The notes under the pieces were generated by a model, which worked only from the letters and a program-made list of their open reading frames with translations, was not told the origin of the DNA and did no database searches. From Rhodobacteraceae bacterium SB2 (GTDB lineage Bacteria > Pseudomonadota > Alphaproteobacteria > Rhodobacterales > Rhodobacteraceae), in the NCBI GenBank assembly GCA_001642945.1, contig LGRT01000014.1, forward strand, positions 186,001 through 250,000: a stretch of DNA of 64,000 nucleotides, given 5' to 3'. The translations under genes were made by a program, and so were the position numbers. This document shows positions 9,698-18,521 of this stretch, piece after piece (positions within the stretch are counted from its first letter, which is position 1; the number at the start of each line of letters is the position of its first letter).

Positions 9698-11073
9698 CCA
9701 GGGCCAATCATCAAGCAATTGATGCTGCGCGCCTGCAGCTTGCGGCAGGCCAGATCTGCGCCCTCGCGCGTTAGGCCCACAAAATTTGCATCATAACCGG
9801 ATCTTTGGATTATTATCTTGCGCTTTGTGCCCTGCAATGTGGTCATTTCTGAGAGCGCGGTTCGCAGCAGCATTTTTTCAGCGGCGAACCGGCTTGCGAA
9901 CCGGCCAATATTGATCGCCCAATCCGGCTGGCCACTCTGGGCTGAAATGCGCGTGACAATTTCGCGGATTTCGGCTGCGTTCTGTGTGCTCTGGCGGGTA
10001 TCTCCTGGCCGCGGTTTTGGCCCTAAGCCTGCAAGCGTAACATCTGGGTTTTTAACCCCCTGATTTTGCGCTTGTTCTAAGGCTTTTTTCACGTGCTTTT
10101 GCAGGTTTTGATTGGCAAGGTTTTCGCTTGTCTCGCCCAGTATGGGCCGCGCTTTGGGGCGCAGGCTGGTTTTCGGAGCCATATGCTGGCGGGTGGTTAT
10201 GCCCGCTTGCGCATAGGTCGGTTTGGTGGGCTTTGAAACCCGCGCTTGACTTGGCGCTTCACGAAAGCCCAAATCCATCAGCTTGGCCACTTGCGCGTTG
10301 CGTGTTTTGGTGGATTTTCCACCAAAAACGGTTACGATGACCCGTTCTTGATTTCGCTGCGCTGAGGCCACAAGATTAAAACCGGCAGCGCGCGTATAGC
10401 CGGTTTTAATACCGTCGGCGCCTTTGTAATTTCTTAAGAATTTGCGGTTTGTATTCCGCACATTTTTATTTGCTGCTTTATGTGTGATCCGTGAAAATAA
10501 ATGATAATAATCGGGATAGTCGTAAAATAAGTGCCGCCCCAAAATGGTCATATCCCGGGCTGTTGATAAATGCCCTTTCTCGGTCAGGCCATGGGCGTTT
10601 TTGAAAGTTGTACGGGTCATGCCCAAAGCTTTTGCCGTTCGGTTCATTCGCCGCGCAAAGGCCGCTTCCGAGCCCTCAATTGCTTCGCCAAGCGCGGTTG
10701 CTGCATCATTGGCAGATTTAATCGCCGCGGCGCGTATCAAATGGCGCAGCGCCACGCGCTGACCTTCGCGAAACCCCAGTTTTGAAGGTGGCTCTGAGGC
10801 TGCCGCGCGCGAAATGCGTACCTTCTTATCCAGTGAGATTTCGCCGGCCTCAACGGCTTCAAAAACCACATAAAGCGTCATCATCTTGGTAAGAGAGGCG
10901 GGGTGTAAGCGCGTGTTGGCGTTTTCTGAATGTAGGGTTTTGCCGGTGCGGGCATCGATCACCATGGCTGCGTAAGGGGCGGCGCTGGCGCTGAGCGGTA
11001 CGATGACCATCATCCAAATCGCTGCTGCAATACATAGCCCGATGCGAGCCGGCTTTTTATGCCGTCTTACCAT
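9694..11073 (-). CDS. D-alanyl-D-alanine carboxypeptidase with C-terminal SPOR domain
   Basis: 459 residues. Penicillin-binding protein 5/6-like enzyme that trims the terminal D-Ala of peptidoglycan stem peptides in the periplasm. Signal peptide residues 9-32 (ends SASA-APY). Catalytic motifs are SLTK (Ser60, Lys63), SAN (Ser120) and KTG (about 223-225). After a low-complexity linker, the last 75 or so residues (WAINIGRFASRFAAEKML onward) look like a SPOR domain, which binds denuded glycan at division sites. Start at 11073 is favoured by AAGGA 8 nt upstream; an ATG at 11097 has poorer spacing. Convergent with yejF, overlapping by 4 bp. Confidence 0.9.
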   Translation of the reverse strand: MVRRHKKPARIGLCIAAAIWMMVIVPLSASAAPYAAMVIDARTGKTLHSENANTRLHPASLTKMMTLYVVFEAVEAGEISLDKKVRISRAAASEPPSKLGFREGQRVALRHLIRAAAIKSANDAATALGEAIEGSEAAFARRMNRTAKALGMTRTTFKNAHGLTEKGHLSTARDMTILGRHLFYDYPDYYHLFSRITHKAANKNVRNTNRKFLRNYKGADGIKTGYTRAAGFNLVASAQRNQERVIVTVFGGKSTKTRNAQVAKLMDLGFREAPSQARVSKPTKPTYAQAGITTRQHMAPKTSLRPKARPILGETSENLANQNLQKHVKKALEQAQNQGVKNPDVTLAGLGPKPRPGDTRQSTQNAAEIREIVTRISAQSGQPDWAINIGRFASRFAAEKMLLRTALSEMTTLQGTKRKIIIQRSGYDANFVGLTREGADLACRKLQARSINCLMIGPG

Positions 11074-11590
11074 TTTGATCGTCCTTATCTGCCTCATGCC
11101 GCCAATTTTTTGGCTGACTTTTTATTTTTTTTAATTTGTAACACATCAGACTCTACGAATAAAGCTTTCAATTCTATGGTTAAAATAGAAATTTAAGAGA
11201 ATGGCTGCGCAGGGTCTGGCGCCGCGTGGCCATCCCTTTGGGCTGCCCTGTTGTGGTAAAATCACAAAGCTTCAAAAACGCAGCGTTGGCGGTTAGGGTT
11301 GTTGGCGCCGTTTTTGTTCTAAAGAATTGGGTTTTGGGCGAAAGATCTGGCTGGGTAGGTTTTACAACAATGCGCGTGACGTTCGAGAAACGGTCTATTT
11401 GTAATTATCCGTATGATAATTTTGACAAGGGAGTGCATAAATTTTTGCAAAAGGCTCATTTATTTATCAAGTTTGAAGCAGAGCGCATATATGGGAGGGG
11501 TCGGTTTCTTCTTTTATAGAAGCCTCAACCCTTTTCTCTTAAGCAAGACACGTTATATTAAGGCGAACGCAGCGCAGCTTTAGTCCGAGG
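11074..11590. other. Long spacer between carboxypeptidase gene and clpS
   Basis: About 500 bp without a convincing gene. It must hold the promoter of the carboxypeptidase gene (leftward) and of clpS (rightward). A 97-codon frame (11226-11519) lacks a good ribosome site and family resemblance and is not called. The right half is A/T-rich and contains a TTGACA hexamer (11422-11427) next to a 19-bp inverted repeat (11403-11421). A small stem (11503-11509 with 11518-11524) follows but has no U-tract. I see no tRNA or recognisable small RNA. Confidence 0.5.
11403..11421. promoter_or_regulatory. Inverted repeat overlapping a -35-like hexamer upstream of clpS
   Basis: AATTATC-cgtat-GATAATT, perfect 7-bp arms with a 5-bp centre, shares its last base or two with TTGACA at 11422-11427. 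The layout fits an operator for a dimeric regulator over a promoter, but a convincing -10 box at 16-18 bp is not visible. Distance to the clpS start is about 170 bp, so it might serve an unseen small transcript instead. Confidence 0.3.
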
Positions 11591-11595
11591 ATGAT

Positions 11596-11934
11596 ATGAT
11601 AGGGTTTGATCTTGATGTGATCGCTTCATCTGAGAATGACACAGATCAGAATGTTTTGGTTGATACGCGCAGCAAGACCAAACGGCCACCGCTGTATAAA
11701 GTTTTGCTGTTAAATGATGATTATACACCGATGGAATTCGTGGTGTTGGTACTTGAGCGCTTCTTTGGCATGAACCACGCGCAAGCATTTGATATTATGT
11801 TGACAGTTCATAAAAAAGGCTTGGCGGTTGTAGGGGTGTTCAGCCATGAGGTGGCCGAAACCAAAGTTACCCAGGTGATGGATTCGGCGCGCCAAAACCA
11901 ACACCCCTTGCAATGCACGATGGAAAAAGAGTAG
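11596..11934 (+). CDS. clpS: ClpS, adaptor of the ClpAP protease (N-end rule)
   Basis: 112 residues. ClpS binds the N-domain of ClpA and hands over proteins with destabilising N-terminal residues. The conserved core is clear: [16 protein letters not shown], with the Asn-Asp pair and Met that form the N-degron pocket, then a second segment ([20 protein letters not shown]). A longer acidic N-terminal extension (about residues 1-32) precedes it. ATG 11596 has ccgagg 5 nt upstream. clpA lies about 27 kb away on the other strand instead of next door. A terminator-like stem follows directly. Confidence 0.95.
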   Translation: MIGFDLDVIASSENDTDQNVLVDTRSKTKRPPLYKVLLLNDDYTPMEFVVLVLERFFGMNHAQAFDIMLTVHKKGLAVVGVFSHEVAETKVTQVMDSARQNQHPLQCTMEKE

Positions 11935-11937
11935 GCG

Positions 11938-11971
11938 GCGCCTGAACATTCAAACACAGGGCGCTCTTTTT
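11938..11971 (+). terminator. Probable Rho-independent terminator after clpS
   Basis: GCGCCTG (11938-11944) pairs with CAGGGCGC (11957-11964) with one bulged base, followed by TCTTTTTCT. It ends 2 bp before the next start codon, so it also covers the ribosome-binding region of the RsmC-like gene. Confidence 0.55.
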
Positions 11972-11973
11972 CT

Positions 11974-12966
11974 ATGTTCCATTCCCGTTTAGATCATGCG
12001 CTGGTGGAGACTGGCCTGTGCTTACCCGAACGCGGCCGTTGCCTGGCTTTGCACCCGGAACAGGCGCTGGATTTGGCCCCTTTAAAGCGGTTGGATCTGC
12101 AATTCCTGCACCGATTTAAGCCGCAAATCACCGCCCTTGAAACCGCAGGCTATACATGGCGCGAGCGGCCTGAAGCGCCAGTTGATCTGGCCGTGGTGTA
12201 TGTACCGCGCTCAAAGCGTTTGGCGCGGCATTTGGTGTTTGCAGCCAGCCGCGCCGCTCCAGATGGCGTGGTTCTGGTTGACGGGGCCAAGAGCCAAGGC
12301 ATCGAAAGCCTGATCAAAGCGCTGAAAGGGCACGAAACCCTTTTGGGTTCAGTTTCCAAAGCCCATGGTAAACTTGTATGGTTTCGCCCAGAAACCGGCC
12401 TGCCCCAATGGCAAGCGGATGCGTTTGAGCCCATCGAAGAGGGGTTTGTCACTCGCCCGGGCGTATTTTCTGCCGATGCTATTGATCAGGCCTCGCGGTT
12501 TTTGGCCGAGACATTGCCCAGTGATATTTCAGGAAATGTGGCAGATTTTGGCGCAGGCTGGGGGTATCTAAGCCGGCATTTATTGCAATCGCCGGCGCTT
12601 AAAAAGCTGTATTGCGTTGAGGCAGATCGTGCCGCTTTGGATTGTCTGGCCAAAAACTGCCCCGATCCGCGGGTACAAGCAGAATGGCAGGATGTGGCGC
12701 AGTGGTGGGCACCACAAAAGCTGGACGCCGTGATTATGAATCCGCCTTTTCATATTGGCCGCGCCGCAGAGCCAAGATTGGGCCAAGATTTTATTCGCGC
12801 TGCCGCGGACAATTTAACGCCTAGGGGGCGTTTGTTTTTGGTGGCCAACCGGTCATTGCCTTACGAAACCACCTTATCGACCTGTTTTAAGCAGTGGCAG
12901 ACGCTGGCGCAGGCAAATGGGTTCAAAATCCTCACCGCAGAACGGCCTCTCGCTCGCAAGGCATAA
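11974..12966 (+). CDS. rsmC: RsmC/RlmG-like class I SAM-dependent rRNA (guanine-N2) methyltransferase
   Basis: 330 residues. Two-domain layout of RsmC-type enzymes: a degenerate N-terminal half (1 to about 160) and a catalytic C-terminal half with SAM-binding motif I (VADFGAGWGYLS, about 189-200) and the base-methylation motif NPPFH (about 258-262), which marks N-methylation of guanine. By family knowledge it acts on G1207 of 16S rRNA or a similar guanine in 23S rRNA; the exact target cannot be told here. The ribosome site is weak and lies inside the clpS terminator. The SDR gene follows after 34 bp. Confidence 0.82.
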   Translation: MFHSRLDHALVETGLCLPERGRCLALHPEQALDLAPLKRLDLQFLHRFKPQITALETAGYTWRERPEAPVDLAVVYVPRSKRLARHLVFAASRAAPDGVVLVDGAKSQGIESLIKALKGHETLLGSVSKAHGKLVWFRPETGLPQWQADAFEPIEEGFVTRPGVFSADAIDQASRFLAETLPSDISGNVADFGAGWGYLSRHLLQSPALKKLYCVEADRAALDCLAKNCPDPRVQAEWQDVAQWWAPQKLDAVIMNPPFHIGRAAEPRLGQDFIRAAADNLTPRGRLFLVANRSLPYETTLSTCFKQWQTLAQANGFKILTAERPLARKA

Positions 12967-13000
12967 ATCCGGTAGGATGCGCAGCGAATCGGAGGCGCTC

Positions 13001-13801
13001 ATGTCTTTTTCAATTGATGGGAAAACGGCCATTGTGACGGGGGCCGCGCATGGAATTGGCCTCGCTATTGCGCGGCATTTTTCGGCGCTTGGGGCAAATG
13101 TGATGTGCGCTGATATGGATGAAGCGGGCTTGTCCAAAGAAGTTGCGGCCGTGCCAGATGGGGCTCAGGTTGAATATTTCGCGGGAGATTTGCGCGAAAA
13201 ATTGACCATCGCAAATTTGCTGTCTGCGACGTTAGACAGTTTTGACCAAGTGGATATTTTGGTCAATGCATCGCGTCAGGTGATGCCATCTGATGTTCTG
13301 AATCAAGATGATAAGTCCGTTGAGACAATGCTGGAACAAAATGTTATGACGAGCCTGCGCCTATCACAATTGGTGGCCAAGCGCATGATTAAACAAAGCG
13401 CGGGTCAAGAGCTGGGGCAGGCGGGATCGATTGTGAACTTATCTTCCGTCGCGGCGCGCCGCGCGCATCCTGATTTGCTGGCGTATTCCATGTCAACTGC
13501 GGCGCTAGATCAGATGACGCGCTCAATGGCGGTTGGCTTGGCGCCGCACCGGATCCGCGTGAATGCGGTTGCCTTCGGCTCGGTGATGTCCTCAAGCCTG
13601 CAAATGGCTTTAAAAGAGCAACCATCCTTCCGCAAAGATATTGAAAATCACACACCGATGGGGCGGATTGCGCCCGCTTCAGATGTGGCGGAAACCGTGC
13701 AATATTTAGCCTCGGAAAGTTCTGGCTTTGTGACGGGCCAAATTCTTACCGTGGATGGTGGAAGAACCTTGATTGATCCCGTTGAAGCGCCCGCGCATTA
13801 A
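13001..13801 (+). CDS. SDR-family oxidoreductase
   Basis: 266 residues, classical short-chain dehydrogenase/reductase. Nucleotide-binding TGAAHGIG is near residues 14-21; ADMDEAG after the second strand suggests an Asp favouring NAD(H). VNASR replaces the usual NNAG. Catalytic Ser is in NLSSVAA; the expected YxxxK reads YSMSTAALD, so the active-site Lys appears replaced by Thr, which is unusual and may mean a divergent or inactive enzyme. The C-terminus (GFVTGQILTVDGG) is normal. ATG 13001 has GGAGG 5 nt upstream. Substrate unknown; it precedes hemF by 99 bp. Confidence 0.85.
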   Translation: MSFSIDGKTAIVTGAAHGIGLAIARHFSALGANVMCADMDEAGLSKEVAAVPDGAQVEYFAGDLREKLTIANLLSATLDSFDQVDILVNASRQVMPSDVLNQDDKSVETMLEQNVMTSLRLSQLVAKRMIKQSAGQELGQAGSIVNLSSVAARRAHPDLLAYSMSTAALDQMTRSMAVGLAPHRIRVNAVAFGSVMSSSLQMALKEQPSFRKDIENHTPMGRIAPASDVAETVQYLASESSGFVTGQILTVDGGRTLIDPVEAPAH

Positions 13802-13900
13802 GCCCCGCAGCTGATTAAAATGCTTTGTGTTTCGCTTGACGGTGCCTGCCTCACAGGCAATGGTGTGCACCAATTCATCAAGAGCAGCGGATATAAAATC

Positions 13901-14794
13901 ATGGGCGATATTACAGAGATTGAAAAACAACAGGCGAGCGCTTGGTTTCGCAGCTTGCGTGATCAAATCGTCTCGGCCTTTGAAACGCTTGAATCCGCGC
14001 ATGCTACAGGGCCTTTTGCGGATGCGCCGATTGGCCAATTTGACGTGAAAGAAACCAAACGCAGCTCGGACGATGGCTCGGATGCAGGCGGCGGTTTGAT
14101 GAGCGTAATGCGCAATGGCCGCGTTTTTGAAAAAGTGGGGGTCAATGTATCAACCGTCTATGGGCAACTGGGGGCGGAAGCGCAAAAAGCCATGGCGGCG
14201 CGCATGGGCATTCCTGGCATGCAAGAGGATCCGCGGTTTTGGGCGGCAGGGATTTCGCTGGTGGCGCATTTGCAAAACCCGCATTGTCCAGCGGTGCATA
14301 TGAACACACGGATGTTCTGGACCCCGCATGCCTGGTGGTTTGGCGGCGGATCTGATTTGAACCCTTGCATCGAATATTCTGAAGATACCGCGCATTTTCA
14401 TGCTACACAAAAAGCGCATCTGGATCCCCACGACCCCGCGCTTTATCCGAAATTGAAGCTATGGGCGGATGAGTATTTTTATATCCCGCATCGCAAACGG
14501 GCGCGCGGCGTGGGGGGGATTTTTATGGATGATCGCAATAGCGGCGATTGGGCTGCAGATTTCGCCTTGACCCAAGATATCGGTCGGGCCTTTTTGCCCG
14601 CCTATATTCCGCTGGTTGAAAAACATCTTCAGGACGCGTTCGATGCGCAGGATAAAGAGGTTCAACTGCGCCATCGCGGGCTTTATGCAGAATATAATTT
14701 GGTGTATGATCGCGGCACCAAATTTGGCCTGACAACCGGCCATGATGCGGATGCGGTTTTGATGAGCCTGCCCCCCGTGGCCAAATGGTATTAG
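13901..14794 (+). CDS. hemF: Oxygen-dependent coproporphyrinogen III oxidase
   Basis: 297 residues, normal length. Decarboxylates coproporphyrinogen III to protoporphyrinogen IX using O2 in haem synthesis. Family landmarks are intact: GGGLMSVMRNGRVFEKVGVN, the HMNTRMF segment, WWFGGGSDLNPC, and RGLYAEYNLVYDRGT near the C-terminus. ATG 13901 is chosen because homologues begin with a short charged helix (EKQQASAWFRSLRD) and the longer frame from 13820 adds unconserved residues. It sits with hemC and hemE within 4.5 kb, forming a loose haem cluster. Presence of hemF implies aerobic growth. Confidence 0.95.
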   Translation: MGDITEIEKQQASAWFRSLRDQIVSAFETLESAHATGPFADAPIGQFDVKETKRSSDDGSDAGGGLMSVMRNGRVFEKVGVNVSTVYGQLGAEAQKAMAARMGIPGMQEDPRFWAAGISLVAHLQNPHCPAVHMNTRMFWTPHAWWFGGGSDLNPCIEYSEDTAHFHATQKAHLDPHDPALYPKLKLWADEYFYIPHRKRARGVGGIFMDDRNSGDWAADFALTQDIGRAFLPAYIPLVEKHLQDAFDAQDKEVQLRHRGLYAEYNLVYDRGTKFGLTTGHDADAVLMSLPPVAKWY

Positions 14795-14867
14795 GCCTTA
14801 TGGAGCTGCACGATAAACGCGCCTGGCATGGGCTTGCTTCCTTTTATAACTGTTCGAGGCGGTGACG

Positions 14868-16286
14868 ATGGATCAACTGATTTCTGATTTAGGCCGGATC
14901 GTTGGGCCGCGCCATGTTTTGACGGGCACAGATATGGCGCGCTATAGCAGCGATTGGCTTCATCAATATCAGTGGCAACCCCGGGCGATCATTCGCCCAG
15001 CAACCACAGAGCAGGTGTCAGAGGTGGTGAAATTGGCCAATCGGCTGAAGATTCCACTTGTACCGATGGGGGGGAATACGGGCCTTGCCGGGGGCACCTG
15101 CGGCGAGGCGGCGCTTGTTCTATCGCTCGAGCGGATGGCCGCTATTCGTGAAATTCGGCCCAAATCAAAAGTGGCAATCGTTGAGGCGGGTGTGATTTTA
15201 TCGAATCTTCACGCCGCAGCAGATGCCGAAGACCTTTTATTTCCGCTGACTTTCGGCGCGCGCGGGTCAGCAACGCTTGGTGGCGTTCTCAGCACCAACG
15301 CGGGTGGATCAAACGTTTTGCGCTATGGCAACACGCGCGATCTGTGCCTTGGCCTAGAGGTTGTGCTGCCCAATGGTGAAATTATGAACCTGATGTCAGA
15401 GCTGCATAAAGACAATTCTGGCTATAATTTGAAGCATTTGATGATCGGTGCTGAAGGTACGCTTGGGATTATCACCGCGGCCGTGATGAAATTGCAGGCA
15501 AAACCCAAAGTATACGCAACGGCAATGATCGCCACTACATCGCTTGCATCCGCGCTGACGCTGTTGAACGATCTTCAGCACGCGACGGGCGGCGCGGTTG
15601 AGGCGTTTGAATATATGCCCGGGTTTTACATGGAGCAGCACCAAAAGCTGTTTCCAAATGCCCGCCAGCCTTTTGCACAGGTTCATGACACCAATATTTT
15701 GGTTGAGCTTGCCAGCACCAGCGCGGATTTGGCGGCGCAGGATGTGACGGGCCAGCCCAAATTGATGCAACATTTCGAAACGCTGCTGGCAGCGCATCTT
15801 GAAGCGGGCGCGATTCTTGATGCGGTGGTGGCGCAGAATCAAGCCCAGCGCGTTGCATTTTGGGAGCGCCGCGAGCAGGCGGCAGAAGTAACGGCCAGCC
15901 ATCCAAGATTGGTCAATAATGATATAGCGCTTCCGCTTGAGTCTGTTGCGGCGTTTTTAGATCAGATGAAAACACGTCTGGCAGAGATAGATCCGCAGGC
16001 CGCAGCTTTGGTGGTATCGCATTTGGGCGATGGCAATGTGCATTATGCGGTTTGGCCCGCAAGCCACGACAAAGCCGTGCAGGATGATATTATGGAAGCG
16101 GTTGAAGATGTAACGCTTAGCATGGGGGGCAGCTTTTCCGCCGAACATGGCATAGGCGTAACAAAATTACCGTCGATGCGGCGCCGTAAAAATAAAGCGG
16201 CTTTGCAGGTGATGCGGGCGATCAAACACAGCCTTGATCCAAATAATATCATGAATCCAGGTAAAGTGGTGCCCGCGGCCGATTAA
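14868..16286 (+). CDS. FAD-binding oxidoreductase, GlcD / D-2-hydroxyacid dehydrogenase type
   Basis: 472 residues of the VAO flavoprotein family. The FAD-binding half carries PLVPMGGNTGLAGGT (about 66-80) and GSATLGGVLSTNAGGSN. The C-terminal half has VVSHLGDGNVHYAV and the SAEHGIGVTK active-site segment, ending NPGKVVP. These features fit D-lactate, glycolate (GlcD) or D-2-hydroxyglutarate dehydrogenases that pass electrons to quinone or ETF; without the partner genes glcE/glcF nearby I cannot choose. GAGGCGG lies just upstream of ATG 14868. Convergent with hemC across a 6-bp gap. Confidence 0.88.
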   Translation: MDQLISDLGRIVGPRHVLTGTDMARYSSDWLHQYQWQPRAIIRPATTEQVSEVVKLANRLKIPLVPMGGNTGLAGGTCGEAALVLSLERMAAIREIRPKSKVAIVEAGVILSNLHAAADAEDLLFPLTFGARGSATLGGVLSTNAGGSNVLRYGNTRDLCLGLEVVLPNGEIMNLMSELHKDNSGYNLKHLMIGAEGTLGIITAAVMKLQAKPKVYATAMIATTSLASALTLLNDLQHATGGAVEAFEYMPGFYMEQHQKLFPNARQPFAQVHDTNILVELASTSADLAAQDVTGQPKLMQHFETLLAAHLEAGAILDAVVAQNQAQRVAFWERREQAAEVTASHPRLVNNDIALPLESVAAFLDQMKTRLAEIDPQAAALVVSHLGDGNVHYAVWPASHDKAVQDDIMEAVEDVTLSMGGSFSAEHGIGVTKLPSMRRRKNKAALQVMRAIKHSLDPNNIMNPGKVVPAAD

Positions 16287-16292
16287 ATCCGA

Positions 16293-17243
16293 TTACGCGT
16301 GGCGCCAGTCAAAAAAACCGGGGCCGGCCCGCTCTAGCAACCTATTGGCCATTTCTGTCCCAAGCAAAGCACCATCTTCGATGGGCGCACTCATTGCATC
16401 ATCCAAGGTTTCTGATCCGTCTGGACGCAACACTTCGCCACGCAGATGCACTTGTCCACCCTTCAGCTCGGCCAGACCCGCGATCGGAGTTTCGCAAGAT
16501 CCGTCCAAACCTGCCAGAAATGCCCGCTCGGCGGCCAAACGTTGCCCTGTTGGCCCGTGATGAATGGCCTCTAACATCTCAGCGGCCCGCATATCATTCG
16601 CGCGCCGTTCTATACCGATGGCCCCCTGTGCAACCGCCGGAAGCATATCCGCGACGTCAAGCGCCGATTTTGCCAGATGTGATAGGTTCAAGCGGTTTAA
16701 ACCTGCCATTGCCAAAAACGTACAGCTTGCCACGCCGGCTTCAAGTTTTTTCAAACGGGTTTGCACATTGCCGCGAAATTCCACCACTTCAAGATCAGGC
16801 CGCCGATGGGTGAGTTGGGCTTTGCGGCGCAACGAGGAGCTGCCGACCAAAGCGCCTGCGGGCAGGCTGGCCAGATCGTCATGATGCAGCGATACAAAGG
16901 CATCGCGTACGTCTTCCCGCGGCAAATAGGTTTCTAAAACCAACCCATCGGGCTGCAAAACCGGCATATCCTTCATCGAATGCACTGCTATGTCAATTTT
17001 TCCTGACAGCATGTCATCTTCGATTTCACGCGTGAACAAGCCCTTGCCGCCGATTTCTTTGAGCGGTCGGTCGAGAACTTTATCACCCGTGGTTTTGATC
17101 ACAACGATCTCAAACGCCTCTTCTGCAATGTCAAACGCCTGAGAGAGGCGTGTTCTGGTTTCGTAGGCTTGGGCAAGCGCCAGAGGGGAGCCTCTTGTGC
17201 CTATGCGCAGCGGTGAAGCGGGGGTTGGGTATTGCTGAGTCAT
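16293..17243 (-). CDS. hemC: Hydroxymethylbilane synthase (porphobilinogen deaminase)
   Basis: 316 residues. Joins four porphobilinogens into hydroxymethylbilane on a covalent dipyrromethane cofactor. Visible landmarks are RIGTRGSPLALAQA at the N-terminus, HSMKDMP, SSLRRKAQL with cofactor-binding arginines, FRGNVQTRL, and LDGSCETPIAG near residue 240, whose Cys carries the cofactor. Start ATG at 17243 begins MTQQYP; an upstream in-frame start at 17279 would add unconserved residues. It is divergent from hemE over 96 bp that contain a 12-bp palindrome, so the two haem genes may share control. Confidence 0.96.
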   Translation of the reverse strand: MTQQYPTPASPLRIGTRGSPLALAQAYETRTRLSQAFDIAEEAFEIVVIKTTGDKVLDRPLKEIGGKGLFTREIEDDMLSGKIDIAVHSMKDMPVLQPDGLVLETYLPREDVRDAFVSLHHDDLASLPAGALVGSSSLRRKAQLTHRRPDLEVVEFRGNVQTRLKKLEAGVASCTFLAMAGLNRLNLSHLAKSALDVADMLPAVAQGAIGIERRANDMRAAEMLEAIHHGPTGQRLAAERAFLAGLDGSCETPIAGLAELKGGQVHLRGEVLRPDGSETLDDAMSAPIEDGALLGTEMANRLLERAGPGFFDWRHA

Positions 17244-17291
17244 AATTATCGTTTTAATAGTGTAAACTACACATGACAAGAACCGATGCTT

Positions 17292-17303
17292 GACATTAAT
17301 GTC
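17292..17303. promoter_or_regulatory. Perfect 12-bp palindrome in the hemC-hemE divergent spacer
   Basis: GACATTAATGTC is its own reverse complement and overlaps a TTGACA hexamer (17290-17295) oriented towards hemE. The position, about 37 bp before the hemE start and 49 bp before hemC, suits an operator or promoter element. It is not a standard FNR box (half-site spacing differs). No clear -10 box is visible. Confidence 0.35.
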
Positions 17304-17339
17304 GGAAGTGGTGAGCTAGGCACGAAAGAAGGGTAATTT

Positions 17340-18383
17340 ATGGCTGAGAATAAAAAAATACTGCGTGCATTGGCCGGTGAAGTGTTGGAGACGCCACCGA
17401 TTTGGATGATGCGGCAAGCGGGCCGTTATCTTCCTGAGTATCGGGCCACGCGCGCTGAGGCGGGCGATTTCCTCTCACTTTGCTATAACAGTGAGTTGGC
17501 GGCCGAGGTAACGTTGCAACCTATTCGCCGTTATGGTTTTGATGCGGCGATTCTCTTTGCCGATATTTTACTGCTGCCACAAGCTTTGGGGGCTGATCTG
17601 TGGTTTGTCACCGGGGAAGGACCACGCCTGTCCACTTTAACCAAAAGTGCTGAATTTGATGCGCTGAAGCCGGTTTCGGCAATCCATAAAACCTTGGATC
17701 CGGTTTATGAGACGGTGAGAATTTTGTCAAAAGAGCTTCCCGCTGAAACAACGCTGATTGGATTTGCTGGGGCCCCGTGGACCGTGGCAACCTATATGAT
17801 TGCGGGGCGGGGCACCCCAGATCAGGCGCCTGCACACGCGCTGAAGCGCCAAGACCGAGAACTGTTTGAACGTTTAATTGACCTGCTAACCGATGCGACG
17901 ATCGAGTATTTAAGCGCCCAAATCGACGCAGGGGCTGAAGTTGTGAAGCTTTTTGACAGTTGGGCGGGATCCTTGCGCGGAGATGATTTTAAACATTATG
18001 CGTTGGCGCCGGCGCGCCGCATAACGCAAGCGCTCAAGCAACGTTATCCGCAGGTGCCGGTGATCGCCTTTCCGCGTGAGGCTGGAGATAATTATATCGG
18101 TTTTGCAAAAGCAACCGGCGCGGATTGCGTGGCGATTGACAATTCGGTTACGCCGGAATGGGTTGCGAGCCATGTGCAAGTTGATGGCTGTGTGCAGGGT
18201 AATTTGAAATCCTCGCATATGGTGACGGGGGGGCAAGAGCTTGTTGATGACACAAGGCGCATCGTAAAAGCGCTGGGCAAGGGGCCTCATATTTTCAATT
18301 TAGGGCATGGGATCACACCGGATGCAGATCCAGAAAATGTGAAGTTGATGATCGAGACCGTGCGCGAAGGAGCATCTGGCTAA
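17340..18383 (+). CDS. hemE: Uroporphyrinogen III decarboxylase
   Basis: 347 residues. Removes four acetate carboxyls from uroporphyrinogen III to give coproporphyrinogen III, the HemF substrate. The N-terminal signature [17 protein letters not shown] (about 18-34) contains the substrate-binding Arg residues; the second signature [13 protein letters not shown] is near residue 140, and the C-terminal FNLGHGI holds the conserved His. GAAGGG precedes the ATG. In some alphaproteobacteria (for example Caulobacter) hemE abuts the replication origin; the 96-bp spacer here is too short for that. Confidence 0.97.
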   Translation: MAENKKILRALAGEVLETPPIWMMRQAGRYLPEYRATRAEAGDFLSLCYNSELAAEVTLQPIRRYGFDAAILFADILLLPQALGADLWFVTGEGPRLSTLTKSAEFDALKPVSAIHKTLDPVYETVRILSKELPAETTLIGFAGAPWTVATYMIAGRGTPDQAPAHALKRQDRELFERLIDLLTDATIEYLSAQIDAGAEVVKLFDSWAGSLRGDDFKHYALAPARRITQALKQRYPQVPVIAFPREAGDNYIGFAKATGADCVAIDNSVTPEWVASHVQVDGCVQGNLKSSHMVTGGQELVDDTRRIVKALGKGPHIFNLGHGITPDADPENVKLMIETVREGASG

Positions 18384-18521
18384 ATCTTTTCCTCGGGGGC
18401 AAAACAGTTGAGGTTCGGGCGGCCATTTTGCGCAGCGGTGTTTGCAATCTCTGCGTTCTGGATTAGGTCTGAGCCCAAAGCCGGCATCGGGGCCGTAGCT
18501 TGGTGACATGAAAAGAGATGA

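Noticed and set aside
11226-11519. 97-codon open frame in the spacer before clpS
   Set aside because: No ribosome site, mixed composition, no recognisable family; looks like chance in a long spacer.
17244-17339. Caulobacter-like origin next to hemE
   Set aside because: The spacer is only 96 bp and has no DnaA box.
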